DNA of 64,000 nt from Bordetella flabilis (GCF_001676725.1 NZ_CP016172.1:2852001-2916000); one strand, 5' to 3'. Shown: positions 27,677 to 37,239, numbered from the stretch's first letter. Program-made: numbers and translations. Notes: a model not told the origin generated them from the sequence alone.

Positions 27677-29914
27677 TCAGCGCCCGCGCCGTAGCGCGGC
27701 CGCCGCCAGGAAATGAGTAAGGCAATTTTCGACAATACGGGACACATCGTTATCGTAGTGGTTATGCGCCAGGCTGCCCAGGAAGGTGATGGATCCCACG
27801 GCGAAAAGGCCGCCGCCCGGCTCGTCCAGGCCAACGGCCATGTGGGCCCGCACGCCTTCGTACTTGCGGGGCAGCGACGCGGCGATGGTCCATGTCAGGA
27901 TTTCCTCGGGCACGGTCCTGAATGTCGGGCCGTGGCCATCCGAGATGGCGACCACCTTCAGATAGCCGGGCGAACCCAGCTCGGGCACGACCTGGTCGAG
28001 CTCGAAGCCGGCCGCGCCGCCGCCGGACAATCCATAGTCGCCGAAGCTCTCTCCCTCGATTCCTTTGAACAGCCACGCTACGTCCGGGTCATGGGATTCC
28101 GGCGTGCGATGATAGCCCACGCCTTCGAAGGCGCCCTGAACGGCAAACCCCACGCCGCCGGTGACCTGCGGCGCAATGCCATTCCGCCGCCACATGCCGC
28201 CGTAGCCGCCGTCGAGCTGGTGATAGTACTCGCCCGGGTCGCTGGCCCACGCCCGTATCCCGCCCTCGGCACGGCGGATCTCCAGCATGTGGGGGGCGGA
28301 TGCCGGGCGGGCAATCTTCCAGTAGAAGCCATTGGCGCCCAGGTACATCAGGTAGCCTCCGGATTCGCGGTAGGCGATGAGCGCTTCGATCATGCGGCGC
28401 GTGTGGTATTCGGGATGGGAGCCGGTCAATACCACGTCATACGGCTTGAGCGCATCGACCCCCTGGTCGTCCAGGTCCTCGTCGGTAATGACGTCGTAGT
28501 CGTGGCCTTTCTCGCGCAGCCAATCGGTCAGGTGCGAATCGGCCGGAAAGTGGCGCAGTCCCGAGCCCTTGGGATCGGGAAAGGTGAGGTAGCCGGGGCG
28601 CATGGTGAGCATCGGCCGCAGGCGCGACGATAGGCTGATGCCGGCCGCATCCTTGTGGCGGTTGTAGGTCGATGCGCCGAACCGCGTCACCACGTCGGGG
28701 TTGTGGGGGTAGGCGCCCCATGCGCGGATGCGTGCTTCCAGTTCGCCCGCGTAATTGCCACGCGCGTGGTTCGCGTAGGCCTGGTAGGTGAGCGTCGGCG
28801 CCAGGAACAGGACGCGCGCCCTTGGGCCGCCGGCGGACGGCGTCACATAGAAAGGGATAGTGTCCTTCCCATCCCCGTTGTCCACTTCCAGGCCATAGAC
28901 GCCGGATTTCAGGCCGGCGGGAATCTGCAGGCTCAATGCCTCCTGCCAACCGCAGTCGGCCAGGGCATCGGCATGGAAATAAAGCGCGGCGTATTCGCCA
29001 GGCGCCTGCTTCCAATCCTGGTTCAGGCCCGTCCAGTTGGAACCGCGCGCAGCTCGTCCCGGCATGTTGACCAGGTCCAGGCAGGGCATGGCGGGCCGGG
29101 TGCCGGGAATGCGCTGCGCCTGCATCGCCGCGGAGAGGTCCCAGGCGGCGAGCAGGCGCTCCGTGGCCTGCCGCCTGGAGTCGCCGTCCCGCGGCGCTGC
29201 CGTATCGGCGTACAACGCGGGCGCCTCGACCAGTCCGTTGAACCCCGACGCCGGATGCCCCGCCCACATTGCACCCATGCACAACCGGGTGGGCCAGGGC
29301 AGGGCGCAGCCGGCGTGTACCCTTGCGGCCCGGGCGGCAAGGGCTGGCCCGGCGCCGGGCGTGCCGGTTTGCACGGGACCCACCGACACATCGACGCAGC
29401 CGTTATGGAGGTCCACGCCGGCATGCAGCGCCTGCCATCGATGCTGGGCCAGGCGCAGGCCGGTGGATAGCGTCCGCGTCGGCGCACCCTTGCCGCCCAG
29501 GAGCAGGACGCACAGCTCTTCGTTCTCCACGACCAATGCGACGCCTTGCGCGCCTTCGTCGTCCTGCAGGCTGGCAATGACTTGCCGGCAGTTGTCGCGT
29601 ACCAGCGTTGGCTTGACCCGCAGACTCAGCGCCAGGTAGCCCGCCTGTCCGTCCGGCAGCGTCGCCAGCGCGCAGGATCCCGGGTAAACGGGCTGTTCGC
29701 GGCCGGCATAACGCGCCTCCAGCGCCACCTCCACGGGTTCGAGTTTCATGCCCGGCCCCTCCGGATTGGGATCGGCGCAGTGGATGCGCAGCACCCGCGC
29801 GGTGAAAGGCCTGTCGCCTGTCGAACTGATGCGGAAGGACAGCCGCTCGCCGGGGCGGGCGCTCAGTGGCGTGACGTAGCCGACGATGGGAGGAGAGGGC
29901 GGGGAGGCGGTCAT
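27677..29914 (-). CDS. N,N-dimethylformamidase large-subunit-like hydrolase
   Basis: 745 residues, close to the roughly 760 of the DMFase large subunit. The second half carries family blocks: APTLTYQAYANHARGN, FGASTYNRHKDAAG, VLTGSHPEYHTRRM and YLGANGFYW. DMFase uses a mononuclear iron held by two Tyr and one Glu; Tyr377 or Tyr380, Tyr417 and Glu502 lie at fitting positions (my placement from memory of the family). It would hydrolyse an N-substituted amide. DMFase also has a small subunit of about 130 residues; no such gene is seen nearby. It lies 36 bp after livF, inside a Liv transporter operon. Confidence 0.8.
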   Translation of the reverse strand: MTASPPSPPIVGYVTPLSARPGERLSFRISSTGDRPFTARVLRIHCADPNPEGPGMKLEPVEVALEARYAGREQPVYPGSCALATLPDGQAGYLALSLRVKPTLVRDNCRQVIASLQDDEGAQGVALVVENEELCVLLLGGKGAPTRTLSTGLRLAQHRWQALHAGVDLHNGCVDVSVGPVQTGTPGAGPALAARAARVHAGCALPWPTRLCMGAMWAGHPASGFNGLVEAPALYADTAAPRDGDSRRQATERLLAAWDLSAAMQAQRIPGTRPAMPCLDLVNMPGRAARGSNWTGLNQDWKQAPGEYAALYFHADALADCGWQEALSLQIPAGLKSGVYGLEVDNGDGKDTIPFYVTPSAGGPRARVLFLAPTLTYQAYANHARGNYAGELEARIRAWGAYPHNPDVVTRFGASTYNRHKDAAGISLSSRLRPMLTMRPGYLTFPDPKGSGLRHFPADSHLTDWLREKGHDYDVITDEDLDDQGVDALKPYDVVLTGSHPEYHTRRMIEALIAYRESGGYLMYLGANGFYWKIARPASAPHMLEIRRAEGGIRAWASDPGEYYHQLDGGYGGMWRRNGIAPQVTGGVGFAVQGAFEGVGYHRTPESHDPDVAWLFKGIEGESFGDYGLSGGGAAGFELDQVVPELGSPGYLKVVAISDGHGPTFRTVPEEILTWTIAASLPRKYEGVRAHMAVGLDEPGGGLFAVGSITFLGSLAHNHYDNDVSRIVENCLTHFLAAAALRRGR

Positions 29915-29950
29915 GGTCAGGGCTCGGTCCGGGCGTTGGCGTCGGCGATG

Positions 29951-30646
29951 TCAGTGCACCGCGAGGTATTGTTCAAGACGGGCGGGATTCCCGCGTGCTT
30001 CGGCGCACCCGAAGGTATCCGCCACGGCGCCGTTCTCCAGCACGACCACGCGGTCCGCGATGTCCAGGGCCATGTTCAGGTTCTGCTCGACCAACAGGAT
30101 CGTCAGGTCGTCTCCCTTCAACGCCTTGAGCACACTGGCGACCGCCTTGACCATGATGGGCGCGAGGCCCTGCGAAGGCTCGTCCAGCAGCAGCAGGCGA
30201 GGCCCCATGGCCAGGCCGCGCGCCATCACCATCATCTGCTGCTGTCCCCCCGACAGTTCGCCGCCCTTTTTCCTGAGCAGCTCCTTCAGCATGGGGAACA
30301 GGTCCATCAGGCGGTCCAGGGTATAGGGCGAGCTGGGACGGTAGCCCAGCATGATGTTCTCCTTCACCGTCAAAAGTACGAAAGGATCGCGCGTCTCCGG
30401 CACCAGCGTGATACCCAGCCGCGAGATCGCCTGCGGACTCGATCGGGAGATGTCCTTGCCGTCGAAGACGATGGTGCCGCTTGCCGGGCTGTTCAACCCC
30501 ATGATGGAACGCAGCGTCGTACTCTTGCCGGCGCCATTGCGGCCCAGGAGCGCGACTACTTCCCGGTTGCCGACGCCGAAAGAGACGTCGTGGATCGCCT
30601 GGCTGGGGCCGTAATAGGTATTGATGGAATCGACGTTGAGCAACAT
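29951..30646 (-). CDS. livF: Branched-chain amino acid-type ABC transporter ATPase LivF
   Basis: 231 residues from the ATG at 30646. Walker A GRNGAGKS is at 35-42, signature LSGGQ at 131, Walker B LLLLDEPSQGLAP from 151, and the H-loop is replaced in VEQNLN as usual for LivF. The frame stays open upstream to 31474 across livG, but that part is shadow. It is two bases after the livG stop. With LivG it powers the LivHM permease. Confidence 0.95.
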   Translation of the reverse strand: MLLNVDSINTYYGPSQAIHDVSFGVGNREVVALLGRNGAGKSTTLRSIMGLNSPASGTIVFDGKDISRSSPQAISRLGITLVPETRDPFVLLTVKENIMLGYRPSSPYTLDRLMDLFPMLKELLRKKGGELSGGQQQMMVMARGLAMGPRLLLLDEPSQGLAPIMVKAVASVLKALKGDDLTILLVEQNLNMALDIADRVVVLENGAVADTFGCAEARGNPARLEQYLAVH

Positions 30647-30648
30647 GT

Positions 30649-31443
30649 TCACAGTCCGAAGTAGGCGGCGTGCACCGCCTGGTTCGCGCCGATCTCGGCG
30701 GCCGTGCCGGCGGCGATCAGGGCGCCCCGGTTCATCACGTGGATGCGGTCGGAAATCTCCATGACGACATTCATCTTGTGCTCGATCATGACAATGGTGT
30801 AGCGGGGCTTGATGTCGGCGATGAAGCGCTTGACCCGCTCCGTCTCGCGTTGCGACAGGCCCGCGGTGGGTTCGTCCAGCAGCAGGATCTCCGGGCGCGT
30901 CGCCAGGGTCACGGCGATCTCCAGCAAGCGCTGGTCGCCGTAGGAGACGGCCGCGGCCTGCGTGTGTTCGTACTGGCCCAGGCCCAGTTCGTGCAGCAAC
31001 TGGCTGGCCTGCTCGCGCAACGCCGTGTAGCGGTCGACCCTGCGCCACCAGCCGACACGCCCGCCATGGGCCGCGCGATAGGCGGCCAGCCATACGTTCT
31101 CCAGGAAACTCAGCTCCAGATACACGCTGGAGATCTGGTAGGAGCGTCCGACGCCCCGGCGAGCGATCTGGTGCGGTTTCAGCCGCGTCACCGGATCGCC
31201 CTTGAGCAGGATCTCGCCCGCGCTGACCGGCAGGTCGCGCGTGAGCAGATTGAACAAGGTGGTCTTGCCTGCGCCGTTGGGACCAAGGATGCTGTGCAGC
31301 ATGCCTGCTTCGAAACCGATCGAAAGGTTCTCGATGACGACATTGGCCCCGAACTTCTTGGTGACATTGCGGGCCTCGTAGGCATAGGCCGGCGCGGCCT
31401 TGGCGGGGTGGGCGGTCTGCCGCCCGTTCACGGCGTCGCTCAT
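30649..31443 (-). CDS. livG: Branched-chain amino acid-type ABC transporter ATPase LivG
   Basis: 264 residues from the ATG at 31443, which overlaps the livM stop (ATGA). Walker A GPNGAGKT is at 54-61, the signature region is VSYGDQRLLEIA, Walker B is ILLLDEPTAGLS, and the H-loop sits in VMIEHKMNVV. The N-terminal 18 residues before the fold are extra. The start is chosen by the overlap and by the lack of family sequence upstream. Confidence 0.94.
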   Translation of the reverse strand: MSDAVNGRQTAHPAKAAPAYAYEARNVTKKFGANVVIENLSIGFEAGMLHSILGPNGAGKTTLFNLLTRDLPVSAGEILLKGDPVTRLKPHQIARRGVGRSYQISSVYLELSFLENVWLAAYRAAHGGRVGWWRRVDRYTALREQASQLLHELGLGQYEHTQAAAVSYGDQRLLEIAVTLATRPEILLLDEPTAGLSQRETERVKRFIADIKPRYTIVMIEHKMNVVMEISDRIHVMNRGALIAAGTAAEIGANQAVHAAYFGL

Positions 31444-32411
31444 GGGGCGCTCCTTTGCTGGACGCGCGCGCCACCCAGGCGGCGGACGCGCTCGAACAGC
31501 TCGATGGCGCCGCCCTTCAGGAACAGGACCACCAGGATGATGAACACGCCGAACAGGAGGGGCCAGCGCGCCCACACCAGGCTGAAGAAGCCCTGGAGCC
31601 AGATGAAGAGCGCCGCGCCGATGATCGGACCGAAGATGGAGGACATGCCACCGATGATCACCATGAAAACCGCGGTGCCGGAGTTCGTCCAGGAGATGGC
31701 GTCGATAGGCATGATGCGGTAAAGCAGGGCGAACAAGGCACCCGCCACGCCGGACGCCGCGCCCGCCACCACGAAGGCCAGCAATTGCGCGCGGTACACC
31801 GAGTATCCCAGCGAGGCCGTGCGCCGGGCATTCTGCTTGGCGGCGTTGAGCACCAGCCCCAGGGGACTGTTCATCGTCTGGTACAGCGCGGCGAATATGG
31901 CGACGAACAGCACCGCGGCGAAGATATAGAAATTCAGATGGCTGGACAGGTCCAGCGTGCCCAGCCCGGGAATGTCCAGGTCGGGCCGCCGTATTCCGCC
32001 AAGGCCGTCTTCGCCGCCGGTGACGCTGTGCAGGCTATAGGCCAGGTAATAGATCATCTGGTTGAACGCAAAGGTCAGCATCATGAAATAGATGCCGGTG
32101 CGCTTGATGCTTATCATGCCCACCACCAGCGCCACCGCGGCGCTGCCGAGGGCGGCCAGGAGGATCCCGGCCAGCAACGGCAGATCCGTGTTGATGAACA
32201 CGTAGCCGGCCACATAGCCACCCACACCAAAGAACGCCGCCTGTCCGAAGGAATACAGCCCGGCCACGCTGACGAGCAGGTAAGTGGCGAGCGCGAAGAT
32301 GCCGTAAATCAGGATCTCGGTGGCGATATTGAGCGGCATGCAAAAGGGCGCCGCGACCGCCACCGCGATGGCCACGCCCGACACCAGGTACGTCGAGGCA
32401 GTGCGTTTCAT
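31440..32411 (-). CDS. livM: Branched-chain amino acid-type ABC transporter permease LivM
   Basis: 323 residues from the ATG at 32411, sharing a base with the livH stop (TGATG). About nine hydrophobic segments and LivM blocks are seen: AGLYSFGQAAFFGVGGYVAG, IKRTGIYFMMLTFAFNQM and GGMSSIFGPIIGAALF. It forms the inner-membrane channel with LivH. The C-terminus ends in a basic tail. Confidence 0.94.
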   Translation of the reverse strand: MKRTASTYLVSGVAIAVAVAAPFCMPLNIATEILIYGIFALATYLLVSVAGLYSFGQAAFFGVGGYVAGYVFINTDLPLLAGILLAALGSAAVALVVGMISIKRTGIYFMMLTFAFNQMIYYLAYSLHSVTGGEDGLGGIRRPDLDIPGLGTLDLSSHLNFYIFAAVLFVAIFAALYQTMNSPLGLVLNAAKQNARRTASLGYSVYRAQLLAFVVAGAASGVAGALFALLYRIMPIDAISWTNSGTAVFMVIIGGMSSIFGPIIGAALFIWLQGFFSLVWARWPLLFGVFIILVVLFLKGGAIELFERVRRLGGARVQQRSAP

Positions 32412-33271
32412 CAGCGTTCCCCAAACAGGCCCTGCGGCCGGACCATCAGGGTGGCCACCATGGCCACGTAGATCAGGACGGTGCTCGCGGACGGTACGAA
32501 CACCGAGGACACGCTCTGGATGACCCCGACCAGTACGCCGGCAGCCAGCGCGCCGTAGAGCGAACCCAGTCCTCCGATGACAAGCACCACGAACGCGATC
32601 GAAAGCATTTCGGAGCCCATGGTGGCATTGGCGCCCAGCAGCGGCAAAACCAATCCGCCCGACAGGCCGGCCAGGCCGGCGCCGAGGGCGAAGCCGGCGG
32701 TGATCAGGCGCGATACGTCTATGCCCAGGCACTGCGCCATCTCGCGCTTGTCGATGCCGGCTCGGATCTGCGAGCCCAGCCGGGTGCGCTCGATCATCAG
32801 CCAGACGACCGCGATGGTAAGCGCCGCCATCGCGCCGTTGAACACCAGGTATCTGGGCAGGAACGTAAAGCCCAGGTCGAAAGCGCCTTCAAGCCATTCG
32901 GGCGCGGCGGCGCTCAGGCCCATGGTGCCCCAGATGATGATGATCAGTTGTTCCAGAATCAGCGCGGTGCCGAACAGGAACAGCAGCTGGTAAAGATAGG
33001 GACCGCTCATCAGCCGGGACACGCCAAGTTTCTCGACAAGCGCGCCCACCAGCGCCGGTACGAGAAAAGCGATGGCCAACGCCAGCGCAAAAGGAATGTT
33101 TGCCTGTAGGGCGGCGTAGCAGGCGTAGGCGCCCAGCGCATAGAAAGCGCCGTGCGCGAAGTTCGGGACATTGAGCAGCCCCTTGATGATGGACAATCCG
33201 AACGCGGTAAGGGCGTAGATCATCCCGATCGCGAGCCCGTTCAGGAGCTGTGCGGCGAGCAAGGAAGTCAT
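32411..33271 (-). CDS. livH: Branched-chain amino acid-type ABC transporter permease LivH
   Basis: 286 residues, about eight hydrophobic segments. The LivH start MIYALTAFGLSIIKGLLN and FAHGAFYALGAYACY, and the late GGLGSLYGALAAGVLVG loop that contacts the ATPases, are all present. It overlaps livM by one base and follows livK by 84 bp. Confidence 0.94.
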   Translation of the reverse strand: MTSLLAAQLLNGLAIGMIYALTAFGLSIIKGLLNVPNFAHGAFYALGAYACYAALQANIPFALALAIAFLVPALVGALVEKLGVSRLMSGPYLYQLLFLFGTALILEQLIIIIWGTMGLSAAAPEWLEGAFDLGFTFLPRYLVFNGAMAALTIAVVWLMIERTRLGSQIRAGIDKREMAQCLGIDVSRLITAGFALGAGLAGLSGGLVLPLLGANATMGSEMLSIAFVVLVIGGLGSLYGALAAGVLVGVIQSVSSVFVPSASTVLIYVAMVATLMVRPQGLFGER

Positions 33272-33355
33272 GGGTGGCCTTGAATGGAAAGCGCCGCCCG
33301 GCGGCCTATGTGCCGGTCAGCGCGCAGACCTTGGAGCGATGCGGAACGTGCGGCG

Positions 33356-34576
33356 TTACACCTGGCGTTTGCATTGGTTGAGTTCGGCCGGCTGCGGCTT
33401 GTCGCCCTGCGCCACGATGGTGGCCAGGTCGAATTCGTTTTTCATGGCCGCGGGCGCCTTGCACTCCACCACGTAGTACGGCCGCACGGTCTGGTGCGTG
33501 CGGGCGTCGATATGCGTGGGTCCGAAAATGCTGTCGTACTGCATGCCTTCCAAGGCCTTGATGACGGCGCTCACCTCGACGCTTTTGGCCTTGTCCATGG
33601 CCAGGAACAGGGTCCGCATGGAGTCGTAGCCATAGGCCGCGGCATAGGAGGGGACGTTCTTGTAGGCCTCGAGATAGCGCTTGACGAAGGCCTTGTTCAC
33701 GGGCGTGTCGATGTCCTGGTAATAGTTCAGGCCGAGTATCATGCCGCTGCGCATCGCGGGTGACAGTTCCCGCATCTGTTCCACTTCCAGCGTCCACGGA
33801 CCGACGATCTGCACCGACTTGACGCCGAAGCTGTTGAATTGCCGGATCGCCGTCACGGCGTCGGCGCCTGCCGTGAGCAGGCAGATGATGTCGGGCCGGG
33901 TAGACAAGGCCTTGGTGAAATACTGGGTGAACTGGCGCTCGCCCGACGGATGGTTGTCGTTGCCCACCAGTTCCAGGCCCAGTTCCTTGGCCGCGACCCG
34001 GGTGTAATGCAGCAACGATTGGCCGAAGGCGTAGTCGGCCGTAATCGTGTAGATTTTTTTCTTGTCGGGCAGGGTCTTGCTGACATACTCCAGCGTCGCG
34101 CGCAGCGCGGTATAGGCATGGGCCGACCATTGGAATGTGTAGGCACTGCAGCGCGACCCGGTGAAGTCTTCCGAGCCACCGGCCGCGTACTGAAGGACTT
34201 TCTCCTGGGCGGCGACTTCCAGCTCCGCCAGGCCGACGGCGCTGGAAAAATTGCCGACGAAGTAGCGCAGCTTGTCGGAGGCGATCGCTTCGGTCAGCCG
34301 GCGTACGCCCACGGCGGGCTTGCCTTCGTCATCCCGCACCACCAGGTTGATCTTCTTGCCGTGTACCGCGCCATTGCGTTCTTCTATCGCCAGCTTCGCG
34401 CCCTTCAGGACGAGGTCGCCCGCATAGGCAAAGGTGCCGGTCTGCTGCGACAAGACGCCCATGGTCAGCGACGCGTCGGAGTCTTGCGCCCAGGAAATGC
34501 CGGTCAGCGATGAGCCCAGCGCCGCGACGCCGGCTTTTAGGATGGTGCGGCGGTCCAGCTTTCTGTCAGAGATCAT
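33356..34576 (-). CDS. ABC transporter substrate-binding protein (LivK-like) with Tat-type signal
   Basis: 406 residues. The signal peptide contains DRRTILKAG, a twin-arginine motif, before a hydrophobic stretch that ends near SWA-QD (30/31). The mature protein is a type I periplasmic binding protein (LTMGVLSQQTGTFAYAGDLV, then YTITADYAFGQSLLHY, then AYGYDSMRTLFLAM). Tat export of a LivK-type receptor is uncommon but known in betaproteobacteria. Its ligand is probably the amide-like substrate of the downstream hydrolase, inferred from operon context. Confidence 0.9.
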   Translation of the reverse strand: MISDRKLDRRTILKAGVAALGSSLTGISWAQDSDASLTMGVLSQQTGTFAYAGDLVLKGAKLAIEERNGAVHGKKINLVVRDDEGKPAVGVRRLTEAIASDKLRYFVGNFSSAVGLAELEVAAQEKVLQYAAGGSEDFTGSRCSAYTFQWSAHAYTALRATLEYVSKTLPDKKKIYTITADYAFGQSLLHYTRVAAKELGLELVGNDNHPSGERQFTQYFTKALSTRPDIICLLTAGADAVTAIRQFNSFGVKSVQIVGPWTLEVEQMRELSPAMRSGMILGLNYYQDIDTPVNKAFVKRYLEAYKNVPSYAAAYGYDSMRTLFLAMDKAKSVEVSAVIKALEGMQYDSIFGPTHIDARTHQTVRPYYVVECKAPAAMKNEFDLATIVAQGDKPQPAELNQCKRQV

Positions 34577-34601
34577 GGTGTTTCCCCTTGAAAGTGCGTG
34601 C

Positions 34602-35978
34602 TCAGCGCACGGCTTGGTGGTCTGCGTAGCCCATCTCGGCGCCGAAAGTCGTCAGCCCGCGTTCCAAGCGCCGCAACAGGTCCTCCATCTCGGCTTCGGT
34701 AATGACCAGCGGCGGGGCGATCAGCGTGGCGTTGTTAAACGGTGCGATGCCGGCGGTATAGACAATCAGGCCGGCCTTGAAGCAGTGCGCGGTAAATAGC
34801 GTGTTGGCATTGAGCGCGGGGTCCGGCGGCGTTCTGGCCACAGGATCGGTGACGAACTCGAACCCCCACAGCAGGCCCCGGCCGCGCACGTCGGCCATCC
34901 AGGAAAAACGCGCCGCCAGGCGGCGCAACCCGGCTTCCAGTTGCCTGGCGCGGGCCGCCACGTTGTCCAGCACGCGATGCTTGCGCATGTAGTCCACGAC
35001 AGCCAGGCATGTCGCGGCGGACAGGGGATTGGCACTGAAGGTATGGCCGAAGGGCACGGTCTTGCCCGTGGCGGCGAAAGTCTCGACGATGCGCCGGTGA
35101 AAGAGCACGGCGCCCATCGGCGTATAGCCGGAGGTCATGCCCTTGCCCGTGGCGATCAAGTCCGGCGCGATGCCGTCATGGTCGCATCCGAACCAGGTAC
35201 CGGTGCGGCCCATGCCGGTGATGACCTCGTCGGAGATCAGCAGCACCTCGTGCCGGTCGCAGATCTCACGCAGCGTGCGCAGGTAGCCGATATCCGGCGT
35301 CAGCGCGCCACCCGCGGCGCCGACGACCGGTTCGACGATGACGGCGGCCACCTTCCCGGGCCCGTACTCGCGGATGATCCGGTCCCACACCATGGCACCG
35401 TGGCCTTCCGCGTCCGCACCGGACAGGGGAAAACGATAGGGGTAGGGCGGCGGGGCCACCGCGAACGTGTGCAGCAGATTGCCATAATCGGCGCGCCGGG
35501 CGCTATGGCCCGACATGGACAGCGCGCCCAGCGTCATGCCGTGATAACTGATCGCCCGCCCCAGCACATGGGTTTTCCCGGGACGTCCCCGATCCCGCCA
35601 GTACTGCTGCGCGGTACGCAAAGCCAATTCAGTGGCTTCCGACCCGCTGTTGACGAAGAACACATGCTCGATGCCTTCGGGCGCCAGGTCGACCAGCGTC
35701 TGCGCCAGGGTTTCGGCCGGGGCGTTGGTGAAATGCGTCCGATACGTAAAGCAGACCTTCTCGGCCTGGCCATGCATGGCATCCAGCACTTCCCGCACGC
35801 CATGTCCTATTGAAACAGTCATCGCGCCGCCAGAGCCATCCAGGTAGTCGCGGCCCATGGCGTCGTAGATGTAGACGCCCTTCGCATGGTCGACCAGCGG
35901 CAGCCGCGCGTGCAGGGGCTGCTTGAGCAGCACGTCGATGGCAGGCTCGGTGAATTCGAATTCAGTTTCATTCATCAT
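34602..35978 (-). CDS. Class III PLP-dependent aminotransferase
   Basis: 458 residues from the ATG at 35978 (a second ATG follows at once). The PLP site is Lys279 in LIATGKGMTSGYTPMG; Asp250 in LISDEVITGMGRTG binds the pyridine nitrogen; VNSGSEATELALR binds phosphate. It is an omega-amino acid:pyruvate-type enzyme, substrate unknown. It is the first gene of the run aminotransferase-livKHMGF-amidase-lacI, 25 bp before livK. It may transaminate an amine released by the amidase. Confidence 0.92.
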   Translation of the reverse strand: MMNETEFEFTEPAIDVLLKQPLHARLPLVDHAKGVYIYDAMGRDYLDGSGGAMTVSIGHGVREVLDAMHGQAEKVCFTYRTHFTNAPAETLAQTLVDLAPEGIEHVFFVNSGSEATELALRTAQQYWRDRGRPGKTHVLGRAISYHGMTLGALSMSGHSARRADYGNLLHTFAVAPPPYPYRFPLSGADAEGHGAMVWDRIIREYGPGKVAAVIVEPVVGAAGGALTPDIGYLRTLREICDRHEVLLISDEVITGMGRTGTWFGCDHDGIAPDLIATGKGMTSGYTPMGAVLFHRRIVETFAATGKTVPFGHTFSANPLSAATCLAVVDYMRKHRVLDNVAARARQLEAGLRRLAARFSWMADVRGRGLLWGFEFVTDPVARTPPDPALNANTLFTAHCFKAGLIVYTAGIAPFNNATLIAPPLVITEAEMEDLLRRLERGLTTFGAEMGYADHQAVR

Positions 35979-36184
35979 CAATGGATTCCTGCCTTGCGAC
36001 GATGCGCCGGATACACGCGAAAATTCGGGGTTTGCAGGGGATGACCGTGGGCCACGCCCCTGAAACAAAGCAGTCCGGCGCTATGAATCCGTATTCTTAT
36101 CGAGGCGTGGCTAGACGGCTATGAGGGTTTTCCCGTCGGTAAGGGGGCCTGATGGCGGGTTGCAAAGCAGGCAGGCGGGGAGCC

Positions 36185-36200
36185 CTGTATACGTATGCAG
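36185..36200. promoter_or_regulatory. Candidate LacI-family operator upstream of the aminotransferase-liv operon
   Basis: CTGTATACGTATGCAG is a 16 bp palindrome with a single mismatched base pair (one T/G pairing, symmetric) and a central A-CG-T core, as LacI-family sites usually have. It lies 207 bases before the aminotransferase start in the 262 bp gap downstream of the Bug gene at 36241. No other copy was found by eye. Confidence 0.45.
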
Positions 36201-36240
36201 TACCGGCGCATTTACGTGTAACCGGACAGGCCCGGCGCTG

Positions 36241-37218
36241 TCAGTCGATCCTGATGCCTGACGACTTGATAAGGCCTGTATAGGAAGCGCGTTCGCTTTT
36301 CACCAGTTCCTGCAAGTCCCGGGGGCTTCCTGGCAGCGGCACGTTGCCGGTCGAGGTCAACTGCGCGCTCAGTGCCTCGCCCGTCAGCGCTTTACGCATG
36401 GCGGCATTGATGCGCGTGACGACGTCCGTCGGCGTGCGGGCCGGAGCGAAGACGGCGAACCAATTGCTCGCGGTGAAGCCGGGCACGCCGGCCTCCATGA
36501 TGGTGGGCAGATCGGGCAGCAGGGCTTCCCGCACATTGCCGGTGGTCGCCAGTCCGGTCACCTTGCCGGCCTTGACCAGATTCAGCACCGTAGGCACGGA
36601 GTCGAACAATAGATCGATATTGCCGCCGGCCAGGTCGTTCAGGGCGGGTGTGGTGCCCTTGTAGGGAATGTGCCGCAAGCGTATGCCCGCGGCCTGCTGG
36701 AAGGCCGCGGCGGCCAGATGGGTATTCGACCCGTTGCCGGCCGAACCGATGGTCAGCGCTTCAGGCCTCTGTTTCGCATGCGCGATCAGCGCGGCCACCG
36801 TCTTGTAAGGGAAGCCGGGACGTGCCATCAGCACGTATTCGAAACGCGCCACCGCTCCCACTCGAACAAAGTCTTTCTCGGCGTCGTAGGGCAGGTCGCT
36901 CTTCAGGAGCGGGTTGATGACGAACGTTGCCGCGCTGCCAAGAAACAGGGTGTAGCCGTCCGGCACGCTGGAGGCGGCGGCTCGTGCCGCAATGGCGCCG
37001 CCTGCGCCCGGACGGTTCTCCACGATCAGGGGCTGGCCCAAAGGGCCCGCGATCTCGGTGGCCAAGGCGCGGGCGATGAAATCGCTGCCCCCGCCAGGCG
37101 CAAAGCCGACGATCAGCCGCGGGGGATGATGGGGAAATGCGGCCTGGCCGGAGACCAGCGTGGGAACAGCCGCCAGGGCGGCGATGGCGACAAGCCTGCG
37201 GCGCTGAAGATCTATCAC
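36241..37218 (-). CDS. Bug-family tripartite tricarboxylate transporter substrate-binding protein
   Basis: 325 residues with a Sec-type signal (RRRLVAIAALAAVPTLVSG, cleavage near SGQA). Bug blocks: HHPPRLIVGFAPGGGSDFIAR, VENRPGAGGAIAAR, PDGYTLFLG and LPTIMEAGVPGF. It binds a carboxylate in the periplasm. It lies 21 bp after the CoA-transferase gene starting at 38484, so the two form a receptor/activation pair under the divergent promoter at 38511-38552. Confidence 0.93.
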   Translation of the reverse strand: MIDLQRRRLVAIAALAAVPTLVSGQAAFPHHPPRLIVGFAPGGGSDFIARALATEIAGPLGQPLIVENRPGAGGAIAARAAASSVPDGYTLFLGSAATFVINPLLKSDLPYDAEKDFVRVGAVARFEYVLMARPGFPYKTVAALIAHAKQRPEALTIGSAGNGSNTHLAAAAFQQAAGIRLRHIPYKGTTPALNDLAGGNIDLLFDSVPTVLNLVKAGKVTGLATTGNVREALLPDLPTIMEAGVPGFTASNWFAVFAPARTPTDVVTRINAAMRKALTGEALSAQLTSTGNVPLPGSPRDLQELVKSERASYTGLIKSSGIRID

Positions 37219-37239
37219 GGGATTCGTCTCCGTATGATG

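Noticed and set aside
30670..32471. Plus-strand frames opposite livG, livM and livH
   Set aside because: Arg/Gly/His-rich shadows of well-supported transporter genes.
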